64,000 bases of DNA from Haliclona indistincta. Taxonomy: Eukaryota; Porifera; Demospongiae; Haplosclerida; Chalinidae. Location: NCBI GenBank assembly GCA_964017065.1, contig OZ024787.1, forward strand, positions 2,856,921 to 2,920,920, in the 5' to 3' direction. Positions 46,297 to 58,777 of this stretch are shown in pieces; position 1 is the stretch's first letter; each line of letters starts with the position of its first letter. A program made the position numbers and the translations under genes. The notes under the pieces are model-generated. The model was given only the letters and a program-made list of their open reading frames with translations, did not search any database and had not been told where the DNA came from.

Positions 46297-47726
46297 TAGA
46301 GTAAGCCACCTATATTTGGCCACCATCTATTATCGGCCACTAGCTCGTACACTTGCAAATGCGCTACACAGATCAAACTTGACCGACATATAGACACACA
46401 CTTCCTCTGCCTGCATTGCAAATTTGCAGCTCGTAGCTGCTTCTTTGTCTACTGTGGAAACGAAGAAAGTGGGTAGCCGAAAACATCGATGTTCGGCAAA
46501 AGTAATCTATTATCTGGCACCAGTCCTAGTGACTGATAAACGATTAGGGCGGGATTGCAAGTCAGTACTGCAAACACCTTCATCCATCAGCATTACAACG
46601 AGCTACAATTGAAAAGCTCTCGTCTTGCCGTCCGGGTAATTTTCTTTTCCAAAGACCCCGGGGTCGAGCAATCTATGTTCGGCAACTCATGATATAGTTT
46701 CAGTGCAATTTATGTTCAAAGAAAACACGATTGCGATACAGAAACACGTTGGCAGAGTAGAACCATCTCCTGTCTATCACAATCACCAAAATTCAGCAAC
46801 TCTGCGTTCCTCTCTTGATCGCGCAAGCTGCAAACAGCTAAAATAGTGGGCGTGGCTTCCAAGGAGCAACCAAGTGCTTGTAAAACAAAGAGTAAACCGA
46901 GCATTCCATAAGTTAAATTTGATTCTGAGCCTCTTTGTCTGCACTCGCAAAGTAGTTTAGCGCTGATCAATGACTGCATTAGTGATGGATAGTATTTTAT
47001 AGTGAGTCCTCAAATCAGCAAGCACTGTCCATATCCATCACGAGTGCAGTCATTAATCAGCGCTAAACTAATTTGCGAGTGCAGACAAAGAGGCTTAGAA
47101 TCAAATTTAACTTCTGGAATGCTCGGTTTACTTTTTGTTTTACAAACACTGGGTTACTCCTTGGTAGCCACGCCCACTATTTTGGCTGTTTGCAGCTTGT
47201 GCGCTCAAGAGACGAACGCTGGGTTACTGAATTTTGGTGATTGTGATGGACATGAGATCGCTCTACTCAGCCGACGTGTTTCTGTATCGCAATCGTGTTT
47301 TCTTTAAGCATAAATTGCACTGAAACAATATCATGAGTTGCCGAACATAGATTGCTCGACCCCGGGGTCTTTGGAAAAGAAAATTACCCGGACGGCAAGA
47401 CGAGAGCTTTTCAATTGTAGCTCGTTGTAATGCTGATGGATAAAGGTGTTTGCAGTACTGACTTGCAATCCCGCCCTATTCGTCTATCAGTCACTAGGAC
47501 TGGTGCCAGATAATAGATTGCTTTTGCCGAACATCAATGTTTTCGGCTACCCACTTTCTTCGTCTCCACAGTAGACAAAGAAGCAGTTACGAGCTGCATA
47601 TTTGCAATGCAGGCAGAGGACGTGTGTGTCTATACGTCGGTCAAGTTTGATCTGTGTAGCGTGTTTGCAAGTGTATGAACGAGTGGCCGATAATAGATGG
47701 TGGCCGAATATTGGTGGCTTACTCTA
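46297..47726. mobile_element. Large foldback element: 1.43-kb palindrome with ~700-bp arms
   Basis: The left arm starts TAGAGTAAGCCACC and the right arm ends GGTGGCTTACTCTA. The arms match throughout, for example GCAATCTATGTTCGGCAACT, CGGACGGCAAGACGAGAGC and GCTCGGTTTACTC. Only ~40 bp near 46,985-47,030 is unpaired. Matching ORFs of opposite sense in the arms are a consequence of symmetry. No transposase is seen. Confidence 0.92.
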
Positions 47727-47952
47727 ATCTTCACTGTTATACTGTATTTGGCTGTTCAGGCTTGTAAGAATGCTAGCTTAAGCTTAGATAATGTTGTGTG
47801 GTACGTGTTGCATACAGTGCAGAGCCGATCGAGTGCAGCCACGGTGCGCGCAGTCAGTGGAATAGTTCTCTTTATACTATTAATATTAGCATAAGTGCCA
47901 AATAAGTCATTAATAAAATTTAATAAAAGAGAAAAGAAACAAAATTAATATT
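47727..47952. repeat. Dispersed repeat shared with 63,400-63,640 (inverse orientation)
   Basis: TAAGAATGCTAGCTTAAGCT and AATAAGTCATTAATAAAA appear inverted at the right end of the window. Together with 48,559-48,778 it formed one element before the piggyBac-like insertion. Confidence 0.7.
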
Positions 47953-47956
47953 TTAA

Positions 47957-48554
47957 CTCTTTAGGGACCGACTTATTTTGACGAAAACTTGACTTGCTCT
48001 TAACTGACAGTTTGTCTTGCAATTTTCTACAACATGCAGTACGCTAGCTAGTCCAAACTAGCACCCTTTTCTCCTGGCATGTCAAGGTTTACGACCATGT
48101 ACTAAAGTCTGAGTTGGCCACTCCCACTTCGGAACTGAAGCCGCTTAAGTGCTGCGACTTCGTCATTTTTGAGTTAATTTTGGTCTTCATTCAGCCCTGG
48201 TGACTGATACAAAAACCTGGTGGTGTCCAGGTGAGCAAACAGCACAGTTTAGACCATATTCTTTGCCAAAGTATGCATTTCCGGGCATCCTGAAGCCCCA
48301 AAAATGCCGAAAGCGGCGAGGGGCTCCGCCCCTTCGAACCCCGGATTAAAGGGGGGACACCCCCCTTTAAAAATCCCCCAGTCCTGCGTTCTATATATTT
48401 TAGTGGGGAGGGCGCGGCGAAAAACAGTGGGTTTTTTCAAGTAATTTGCATTAAACTTGATTTGACCTTTCTAGAGCACTTTTCACACTACTTATGACGT
48501 CTACAGTAGGTGGAGTCAATTTTGACGGATAAATCCGCTATAGGCCCTAAAGGG
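47957..48554. mobile_element. piggyBac-like MITE with TTAA target duplication
   Basis: Starts CTCTTTAGGGACC and ends GGCCCTAAAGGG, flanked by TTAA at 47953-47956 and 48555-48558. The empty site is visible in the related repeat at about 63,380 (inverse ATTTTAACAAAAATG). Its core (GAAGCCCC...GGCTCCGCCCCTTCGAA) recurs diverged in transporter introns at 28,745, 49,315 and 50,865. Confidence 0.88.
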
Positions 48555-48558
48555 TTAA

Positions 48559-48778
48559 CAAAAAATTCAAGAGATTTACATAGCATGTATCGAAAACAAG
48601 ATTGTGAACTGAAAGGTACGTCTGAGATTTGGATTGTAACAATAGCAGTGTAATACTACCTCCCTAAATTAACTGCTTTCAATAGTTTCGGTTAATTTAA
48701 TAGAGAGGCAGCATTATCGATACATTTACCAACCCTAAATCTCTTGCATTTTGTTAAAATGTTTCTATTACTTGTTTT
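48559..48778. repeat. Foldback repeat copy (see 63,065-63,395)
   Basis: TTGTAACAATAGCAGTGTAA, TACCTCCCTAAATTAACTGC and ACCAACCCTAAATC are shared with the near-perfect palindrome at the right end of the window. This copy has decayed. Confidence 0.75.
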
Positions 48779-49728
48779 ACAAGATTTATTTAGAGAACAT
48801 TTAAGTTCAAGTGCTTTGTTATTTTTCTTGTAGGATTGCATCACTTTTCTCAGTGGCACGTGCTTCTATACCAGGAAGAAACCATAGCGGCCTGCACTAC
48901 CATCTTGCTGTAGAAGACAAGTGAGTAATAATAGGGAACCAAGACACATGATTAGGAGGAGATTTAGTTATTGAATTATTTCCCCAAAAAATTGCCTTGC
49001 TCTAAATCAGCACAGTTATTCGAGTTTGGTGAATGAGTGAGTACTTGAATGGTTTCCATGTTATGCTTGCTGCAGATGGAGTCCTTGCCGACCTAGTAAT
49101 GTATGTTGTGTTATCAGATACACTTATACTATACATTGTTAGTAATAGAATACTAATCCTAACATGAATGGTATGATTGGTTGTCCTGACTGCATCACGT
49201 ACTCATAATCTTATTACTGCATGTATTCTGTTTGCTCCTATTTTAGTTTGCATGTGCTCATTCGAGTACACTAACTATTCCAAACTAGCGGCGGCATAAT
49301 ATCATTGTTTGCAGGGCACTTTGAAGCCTATAAATGCTGAAGGCGGCAAGTGGGTCTGCCCCTTCGAACTCCGGGTTAAAAAGGACACTTCTTTAAAAAT
49401 AATTATGTGTACCCATTCACTCACTCACTCACTTTCTATAGGTAACTGCATGAAGAGAAAGGTCAACTTCTTACTGAAAAGAAAAAGTCAACCAGTACTA
49501 CCAGTGGGGACACATGGAGGCAGCTAATGTCATCTGCGTGCTAATGATACATACATCATGATGCTCTCTGTACTTTGCCAATCTAAGGTGGCAATAATAT
49601 TAAACACATTAATATCTTGTATTGCTTCAGAGCTTAGGATGAGCAACTATAGCAACTGGTCATTATAGATTTAATTATTAATATTAATTTTTTGTTTAGA
49701 AAAATTAATTTTTGTTACCGCTAGCTTT

Positions 49729-50320
49729 AGGGTGCAGGCCCTAACAACCATTAACTTATTCAGGAATGGACATTGTTACAACACCACAAATGATATTCAC
49801 TGTTTGTACAAGCATGTTAAGCATAAGAACGATTGACAGTAGCCAGGCAAGATCACGAACAGTACATTCCTCAATAAAACTCTGTCTGTGGCCTTCAGAA
49901 TAGACCCAAACTTGGATATTATGACTATTAGCGACCAGATAAAGACCTAACATAGAGTTTTTTTTAAATAAACATCCTCTGAGTAGGAAAAACAAGAGGT
50001 AAGCAGCTCATAATCGCACTTTCAAGCACAATACACGAAAAAGCTCTATGTTACGGCCTTCGCCTTGTTGAAGTACGTCAGTAAATATCCACAATCTGAA
50101 GCCTGAGTGAACGAAAGTTTTATTAGCCTAAGCGTTGTATCTAGCCGCGCCCGTCACGTTTCCGTCTGGCACTTTCAGCGCTCATATTTTGCAATATGTA
50201 CAGCCTAAACCAGTCTTATAACATAGGTCTTTGGTTTCTTGGAATATCAGCAGTAGTTTCTGAGATACAGTCCCCTAGCAACCAGCCAAAAATACATGCG
50301 TGGACGTGACTCTGCACCCT
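49729..50320. mobile_element. Probable MITE in intron 4 remnant (AGGGTGCAG ends)
   Basis: Interrupts transporter intron 4 between TTTTTGTTACC...AGCTTT and CATAAAATTTATTTGTGTTT. The ends AGGGTGCAG / CTGCACCCT are inverted but short. No coding content seen. Confidence 0.5.
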
Positions 50321-51475
50321 TCATAAAATTTATTTGTGTTTTGTTTTGGACAAAATAATGAGAATTTCTACTTTTGTGAGTAAAATATAGATTTTACAGA
50401 AGTGATAGAGCATGATTTTATTATTTTATAAGATTTATTTAGGGAACATTTTTAAGTTCATGTGCTATTTTCTTGTACAATAAATATCACACATGATTAA
50501 GAAGAGATTTATTTACTGAGTTATTTCCCAAAAACTGCCTTGCTCTAAATCGGCAGTTATTCGAGTTTGGTGAATGAGTGAGTACTTGAATGGTTTCCAT
50601 GTTATGCTTGCTGCAGTATGGAGTCCTTGCCAACTTAGTAATGTATGTTATGTTATCAGATACACTTATACTATACATTGTTAGTAATAGAATACTAATC
50701 CTAACATGAATGGTATTTGTGATGGTATGATTGGTTGTCCTGATTGCATCACGTACTTGTAATCTTATTACTGCATGTATTTTGTTTGCTCTTATACGAG
50801 TTTGCATGTGCTCGTTCGAGTACACTAACTATTCCAAACTAGCGGTGGCATATCATTGTATTCAGGGCACTTTAAAGCCCTATAAATGCTGAAGACGGCA
50901 AGTAGATCTGCCCTTTCGAACTCCAGGTTAAAAAAGGACACTTCTTTAAAAATATGTTGTGTTGATATCAATGAATTCTTAGGCTTACTCATACCCACTC
51001 ACTCACTCACTCTCTATAGGTAACTGAAGAGAAAAGTCAGCTTCTTACTCATGACAAGAACAAGTCAACCAGTACCAGAGGTGACACGTGGAGGCAGCTT
51101 CTGCATATCGTAGGAGTGTTTGCTCCTCTGATAATATACTGGGGAATATTTTTCCAACAGAACTCAACCTGGGTACCGCAAGGAAGACGAATGAACTGCT
51201 ACCTAGGCTCACTACATGTTCCTCCTGGTTAGTGGATGAACAACTAAAATTGCTTAGCTGCCGATCTTTTCCCACCTACATTAGCCTACATACTTCTTAA
51301 TGACAGCTATAGTAGCATTCTAAAAACATGTCTTACATTAGTAGTGTGTTAGTGAAAGTTTGCTTACATATGACACTTTGTGTGCTAATTTTATTATCAG
51401 TGCTCTCCCAATTCTTAGACACAATGCCTGACGTCACTGTTATACTGCTCATACCAATACTGGAGTACATAATAT

Positions 51476-51546
51476 TTAGTGATGCACCGATACAGATAGT
51501 ATCAGTAAAATTTTGACGGTATCATATCTTGTATCGGTGCATCACT
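51476..51546. mobile_element. ~70-bp hairpin MITE inside exon 7 of transporter pseudogene 3
   Basis: TAGTGATGCACCGATAC and its inverse GTATCGGTGCATCACTA form a near-complete hairpin, bordered by TACATAATAT and TACATAGTAT (probable target duplication). Exon 7 reads continuously across it when it is omitted. Confidence 0.85.
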
Positions 51547-52002
51547 ACATAGTATATCCTCATGAACAGTCAACAATGGTTTTCATCATTAGACCAATAC
51601 ACAAGGTTAGAATCAAATAGTTACTTTCATTTCGAAAAATGAGTGATTTTCACATTGAGCAAATAGTAATTCAAGAACATTGAAGATTGTGTTTAGTCTT
51701 TGCTCATTTGCTATCAGCTAATAATTAAGTTAGTGTAGCTAATATGAACACTAAGTAAGTATGCTGTACTTCATGTTTCTCTTCTTTCTTCCCAGCTAGT
51801 TGCTGGTATGGTAGCTGGCTAGCAGCTGCCTATTTGCTCTTCTTCTCCAACTCTACATCTCTGAGCCTGCCCTTCCTTGTCAAGGGGAGGTATCCATAGC
51901 ATGGCAGTTACCACAAATACTGCTAATATCAGTAGCAGAGGTCACTGTGTCTGTTATTGGACTAGAGTTTGCTTACTCACAAGCACCTCCACAACTGAGG
52001 TA

Positions 52003-52143
52003 TCACACTCACTCACTCACTCACTCACTAACTCACTCACTCTCTCACTCACTCACACACTCACTCACACACTCCCTCACATATTCACTCACTCACACAC
52101 TCACTCACTCACTCACTCACTCACACACTCCCTCATTCACTCA
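52003..52143. repeat. TCAC repeat at the exon-8 donor of transporter pseudogene 3
   Basis: The same position as in the other two copies, starting right after GAG|GTATCACAC. Confidence 0.9.
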
Positions 52144-53054
52144 TGAGGACCTGGTTTTAGCATGAGCCTGTATGTTGGTAGGTCCTTAGGCGTATGCTAT
52201 TTTTCACCAACTCATTTAAACTTTTAGCTGCTAACTCTCTCCACACCTATTGACGTAGGCAAATAATGATTTAAGCCTGAGATACTCAATATACCACGGA
52301 TTGATATAATTTTTTGGTGACTGGATGTTGATTGTGTACAACATGTAGGCTTTGTATACCCAATTATTCACCAATCTGTTACTCAATCTCTTTATCTATT
52401 CGATCATATCACTTACTCTAGCTCTTTTTTTCCTCTTTCTCAGAAACATCATAGTGGCTATGTGGTATATCTCTAGGTACTCTACTCAATGCTCTCATTG
52501 CTCTAGTACAATTGAACCTCGTGTACGAGTTCCTCATCTACACAGTCCTGATCGTTGCTGTGGTCATCTTACTACTAATTTGTAGCTATCAACTGGAAAT
52601 TCAAATACAGAGATACAGATTATAAGTAGTTTATTGTGAATATTTTATATTACAAGAGATAGTTAAAATGCAGTAGAAATGTATAATAGTGGAGATATGT
52701 GCGATAACTCATTTTCACACATGAGTAGCCGCCATCTTAATTCGAGGTCATCCCTACATATCATTGCTGATCGGCAATGATAATACACATCATAGTTTGT
52801 GCACACGGTTTTCAAACAAAGTGAAATCGTGTATTATCATGGCAATAATATCAGCTGATACTACCAACTGGTTCTATGACTCCACATTGTGCTACGTTTT
52901 CTACAAGCCCATGCAGCCCACAATGTGCAATAAAATAATGATAACAAATTCTTCAGATACCGGTATAACAGGATGGAGTTTCTGGAAACTTACCACATTG
53001 ATACAATTACTGGAGAATCCCGGAGATTGGCAGTCTAGTTGAGTAAACGAAATC

Positions 53055-56000
53055 ATGTCTCGTTTGTTTGCTGCTATCTTCTTCGTTTTGTTGCCGCTGG
53101 CGTATTCTACTAACTCGACTAGTTAAGTCACTGTTCGCAGCACACACTTTAAGCTTAAGATGCATTTGAACTACAGGTGAATTACCATTTCTTGATTTGG
53201 GAGATGAACGTCGCGTGCTTGCTGACGGCAAATTCTTTGGATTTGATGATGAAAATAAGATGCTGACTGAAGCAGAAATGCCAAGCTTTATTCGTTTCCC
53301 GTTTGGCAATGGCACTGTGACGAGAGTCTTTGTAAGTTTATGATTTAACGTTTGAGTCACACATTGCATAACTATTTTTGATACAGATTTCAAGTAATGG
53401 GCTCATAAGTTTTGGTGCTTCGTTTACTGATGTAACAGCATTACAGTTTCCTATTACCGAAAAGGTTGTTGCTCCATACTGGGATGATATTGATCTTACT
53501 AATAGAGGATTGATCTTGTATGCCGCACTGATTCAAGGCCAAAACTCGCGTCTCGATAACAGTCAAGATATATTTGACACTGTCAATGGTTATATCAATA
53601 CTGTCTCTAAGGGTGCTGCACGTTTTCAAGCTAATTGGATTCTAGCAGTACGTTGGATCAACGTTTGTCCTTTTATGGACAATCGTTGTACTTCAGTAAG
53701 CTGAGCTGATCTGTGTACACAATGTTGATTTTAAATTCTCTTTTCTATGCGATCAGACAATGCCCAATAGTTTTCAAGCAGTGTTGGCTACTGATGGCAC
53801 CAGATCTTATGCCATCTACACATATGAATGTGGAAAACTGAACTGGGTAAGGAATTCTGCTGGCATTGGATTTAGTGCTGGCACCTTTTTTGCTGAGCAT
53901 CCACTCTCACGTAATTCAAGTGTTAACAAAATTGCCTGTATCAATGAAAATTCCAGTAATTGGAGCAATATAATATATGAAATCAGTAAAAAAGGTCAGT
54001 GTTCTTCAATTCAAATTTGTGATTTAGATTTTGCTACCAGATAGCTAGTAGGTAATGTTTTTGGGGCTAAAATTTTGCAATCAAGCGCTTCAGCTATTTT
54101 GTGGGTTTTGATTTTCAAAACAGGCCCTGGCATACGAATTGACACCATACACTTCATCAAGACCCATGTGTTTTATTTTCGCGATTTGAGCAAAACAATG
54201 AAAAACACGAACATTTAACCCCGCAAAAATTACTATACGGTAGTGTCTCAGTGTAACGAAAAACTTAATAATTTTGAACAAGTTAGAGGGTATATCCACA
54301 CCTAATAATGTATTTCATGATAATAATACGAAAAATTTTGAAATTTTTCGTGGGTGTTCTAGCGTGCGTAATTTCGTTCTAAAACACACTACAATTTCGC
54401 CACTAACGTTCAATAATATTGCCAATGTTGAATGACTGTCAAAGTTGTAATTGTATGTCTCGATCTAAGAGAAACTATCATTGTTTTTGTGTTGGCCGAT
54501 CTCAGATTATGTATTCCTGCGTGATTGAAGTTAACAGTGTTTTTCATTATCAACCCATTATAGAAGGAGCTTTAAAACCAAATAAATTATTGTGGTGACG
54601 TGTTGACACAGTACCCACCTTGTGTACTATTAAGCTGCCTCAATACCTCCCATACAAACAGTGAAATTACTGCACTACCATAATATTTGGAAGTGCAGTT
54701 CAGTTCTACAGCTTCATCAGACATTATAGGTTTCTGCAACCTGCAATATTTCTATGTTACATGAATAGCTAATCTAGATAATATGTGTTACTCAAGGATC
54801 GAGTCTTCCACATCATTGACTTTTTACCTGGGCTAGGTTGTTGTTTTATTACTTGTTGCAATTAAAAAGCGTAACCGTAAGGCGTAAATCGTGTTCAGGC
54901 TGTCTATCATAGTTACGCTTTTGTCACTATTGTAGGGAACAATAAAACGCTGTAAGAAGAAATGTTTCAAAATGAAAACAATTATTTTGATATTTGCAAA
55001 TTTCCATGTTTATGGTCATGGTGTTAAATCATTTTTTGCAGACATCGACCTTAGTCTCAACCCTCCATTTGGAAATAGGGAAGGTGGTACAGGTGTGGTT
55101 GTGACTGGACCAATATTCATCAGCACTGATAATGTCACATGCATTTTTGGCGAACAAGAAGTAGAAGGGGTTGTCTTGAGTGAGGATAATGTGGTCCTGT
55201 GCACTACTCCACGACTTGATCGCACGGGAAGAATACCAGTTATGATAAGGCATAATAAGATTCTCCTACAAAAACAAGCACGCTTTTATTCAGGTATGTT
55301 ATTTGCTTTTTCGTGACATGTATCATTCAGATTATAATAAGTACAAGAAAATTTCTATCGAAATCAAAAGGATGTAGGGATAAAGAAATCTACCACTGGT
55401 TCACAATGTAAACCAACAAGATGGAATGGTAACACGATTGACTTGCTAACAGACCATATAGGTCCCTACATCAGTGGCTGCTGTGGCAGACCATAGCTAG
55501 TTCAGCTAGTTGCCGTTGACTGACACCTGACGTGCATTGAATTGAATTCAGCTTGTGACATAATATTGATCTTATGTATAGCCACTGATGTAGGGATATA
55601 ATGGTCTGTTAGCAAGTCAATCGTGTTAACATTCCATGCTTGTTCCTTGTTGGTTTACATTGTGAACCAGTGATATCCCTACACCTTTTAAGTTCGTTAG
55701 AAATCTTTAATTTTCTTGTTTGTATTCATTTTTCTTTTTCAGTGAAGTGCAGTTTAATATCATGGATGTACTGAGTCGTCTTTGTTTCCACCATTAGTTT
55801 AGTTTTCCTTTTGTTGATGACTTTTCTTTATTAATAATAATTTTAAACTCGTAGCCTGCTCGTAGCTAAAATTGTTGCTGTACATATCAGCTCGCCTACG
55901 CATTCATGCAACCCCGCCCACAACATTGTATATATGTAGCCGCCATCTCGTTTTTCCGTTCATCCCTACATAGGGAATCACTGCAGTGCATCGCAATTAT

Positions 56001-58738
56001 TTAATTATTTTCATGATATTGAGGAGCTCCGGTCAAAAAGGGACTTAAAACGTATTAATTTTTGGCCGAAAATTGAGCTAAACGTAGAATCGAGAAGTCT
56101 GCTGTCTGGAGAACAAACTGAGAAACTAGGCACCGAAGGTGCTTATGCCTCGGTGGAATGTTATGCATACATGCCTGTCTGAATAAATATGCTGAACTGA
56201 AATACACAAGCAGTAATGAAAGTCTGCTGTTGCTAGTTGAACACTATGTTAATGGCTGACAACTTATAAAATCATTACGAAGTTCACAAATTAAAGTTTA
56301 TCATGCTTAATTTTGCACCTCATGTGAGAGACATTAAATCTGTCATTGTATTCAATAATGGCAAGGATTATTTTACATAATTATACTAGTGAGATGTAAG
56401 GAGTAGAGAAAAGAAAATAAACATACACAGTAAAGTTAAACTGCAGCTGTTGTACCTTTCTGTACAGCAATCACAATGCAGTATAATAGTTATGCAATCA
56501 GAAGCCAATCAGTGCTGACCACTAATTCAACTGGGCGTGTCTATATTGTTCAGCGAGATAGCGTTCATAGCTTGCTTACACAATTTCTAATTTCTTTAGA
56601 TATACGATGTAACCTATCAGCTTCTAGGCAGTCAAATGTGGATATTTTTTTTTGTCTACGGAGAAACTCTAGATCGCCAGCAACGGCCATCGATCGCGAG
56701 GTAAGCAAAGCTACGCCATAACTCTAGAACGCAGCTTCATATACAAGTCTGCCGTGCTGTTCTGAAGTAAAGGCGAACTCACTAGCTGTAAGGCAGCCAG
56801 CAATGGACAATTTTGTCTTTACATCAGCAACTAGATCGCCAGTAGTCGCCAGCCGGCGATCGCGAGGTAAGCAATCACGCTATAACTCACGAACAGAGCC
56901 TTATAACCAAAATCCTTACAATTCATTTTCAAGCAAATATCGACTTTAGCTTGTGTTGCACGTTTCAGCGCTTAGTTTTCAGCGAGCGACGAGAAATCCT
57001 GCCGACAGACAGACAGACAGATACACACATACATACACAAACGAACTACTGTATGCCTCGTGGCTCCGCCCACCGAGGCATAAATATAGAAGCGGCAGCC
57101 CTTTGCTTCGTTGCACAGCAGCGACGCAAGCAAAGCCAAGTAATTATGGGCGTGATGGGGCGGAGTTTCAACGCTAGGCTTACTGCAACTCTTGCAAGTG
57201 GTTGATAAGCGACTAAAGCTGTAGTGAAACGATGTTTTCTTTTGAAAAAACCTTTACAAGTCGATGAAAAAAGGAAAGAGCTTCGCTCTGCACGAGATTG
57301 TTTCACACATGATGTCATAATACTTATACCGGTTGGTCTTATTATTATTATTATTATCAGACTATACAGCAGCACTAGTAATAAACAGAAAGTAAATACA
57401 GGAAACGGATTAATTGAGGCAAATTAACTGCTGAAGGACACCTACAAATTCATGTAGAGCCAAAAACAAACAAAAACAAAAACACAGAAACATTATAATA
57501 AGATTAATAAATCTACACTAATCTAAATATAAATATAAAAACCTGAAGAACGGCATGAATTACAGGGACAGACAAGGTGATAAGAGCATGTATCGTATGG
57601 ATTGAAGTGCGAATCAAAAAAGACCATAGAAATAAAACAACCTTACATTGAATAGTATAATAAGAATTGTTATTCAAAATAATTTTGTAACGTTTAATTG
57701 CCGTTTTTGACCGGAGCTCCTCAATTTTTGGCGGAAACAGTCATAGTCATGTGATTCATGTTGCTTGTTTCCGTTAAACCAGGAGCAATTTGTTGAATTG
57801 CACTTTTACTTTGGCAGGAGCTCCATGGAAAGACACTAGACTATAGTAGATTGCAAACAGTAGGTAGCTCAAGTTGTGCAATATAATGGGGTATGCAAGC
57901 GCACATGCTTACAGTACATGACACTGAAAAATAACGCAAATTTCACGCGAGATTCACGTATGATTTTGCCATAGATAAATATCCCATGAACCACACACTT
58001 TATCATGCATTAATATCATACCTCACGTGCTTAAAAGTGCAAAATTTGACACGTTCATCCTATGGAACCACCCCCTTATAGTAGCAACCCATTTGGGTGC
58101 ATGCATGGGTGCACACTGTATCTTTTTTAGACAACTCAAATGCATAGACAAAGTAAAAAAGACCCATGCACTGTAAACATTCTTAGTACACTTTACTAAC
58201 CCTCCTTCAAGTGCTTAACGTGCTGTGGAAAAATAATAATTTCTGCTTGCACTTTGCTTCCTTCAGCAATACTCTCAACTACCAAATAATAATCCAAAGT
58301 ATAGAAAATGTGCTTGTTCATAACACAATAACTGAATTTTAATGACTTACACAATATAATCAAACATGTAGTTAGGTGCATGCATACAAGACTAAGTATT
58401 GTCAAGATAGTCTATAGCTAGGCATTTTGACTGTGTTTGATACTTTTCGAGTATATCATTCTGTGTTCAAACTGCCTATTTTGACGTAAATAATAAGATT
58501 AATTGCCGGACAAACAATCATGTGGGAGAACATTACCAAATCTCCCACTCTCACTTAGTTTTTATTTGTGTTAAAACTGCTGTCAACAAGTTGTTTAATC
58601 ATCATGCATCAACATGCAATTATTATAATTTTCGCACATGATAATAGAACATGTGAGGAGTGAGAGAAATAGTATATACAGCGAATGAAATATAATTCAG
58701 GTATGTTCAAAGCGACACAGGCATAGTGACAGCACATC

Positions 58739-58777
<39 letters not shown>

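Larger units (their letters stand above)
37899..48778. other. ~10.9-kb composite of inserted elements inside intron 4 of transporter pseudogene 3
   Basis: Intron-4 sequence breaks after GCATGATTTTATTATT (37,898) and continues as AAGATTTATTTAGAG at 48,780. An uninterrupted version (GATTTTATTATTTTATAAG) is present at 50,415-50,433. The block contains the features listed at 38,165-48,554. About 37,899-38,160 is unassigned. Confidence 0.75.
48779..52629 (+). pseudogene. Transporter pseudogene copy 3, right part (exons 5-9)
   Basis: An exon 5 piece from 48834 has the same TAG (48885-48887) and damaged donor as pseudogene 2. A partial exon 6 lies at 49442-49540. A ~1.4-kb internal duplication follows: intron 5 blocks around GAGTTTGGTGAATGAGTGAG occur at 49,020 and 50,565. 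A second, full-length exon 6 lies at 51020-51227. Exon 7 (51419-51605) is interrupted by a ~70-bp MITE. Exon 8 (51796-51999) is rearranged at GTAGCTGGCTAGCAGC. Exon 9 (52444-52629) has a TAG and shifts. Exons 1-2 are missing. Confidence 0.9.

Noticed and set aside
46716..47307. Two similar ~90-100-aa ORFs on opposite strands
   Set aside because: They are the same sequence in the two arms of a palindrome; no domain and no conserved start.
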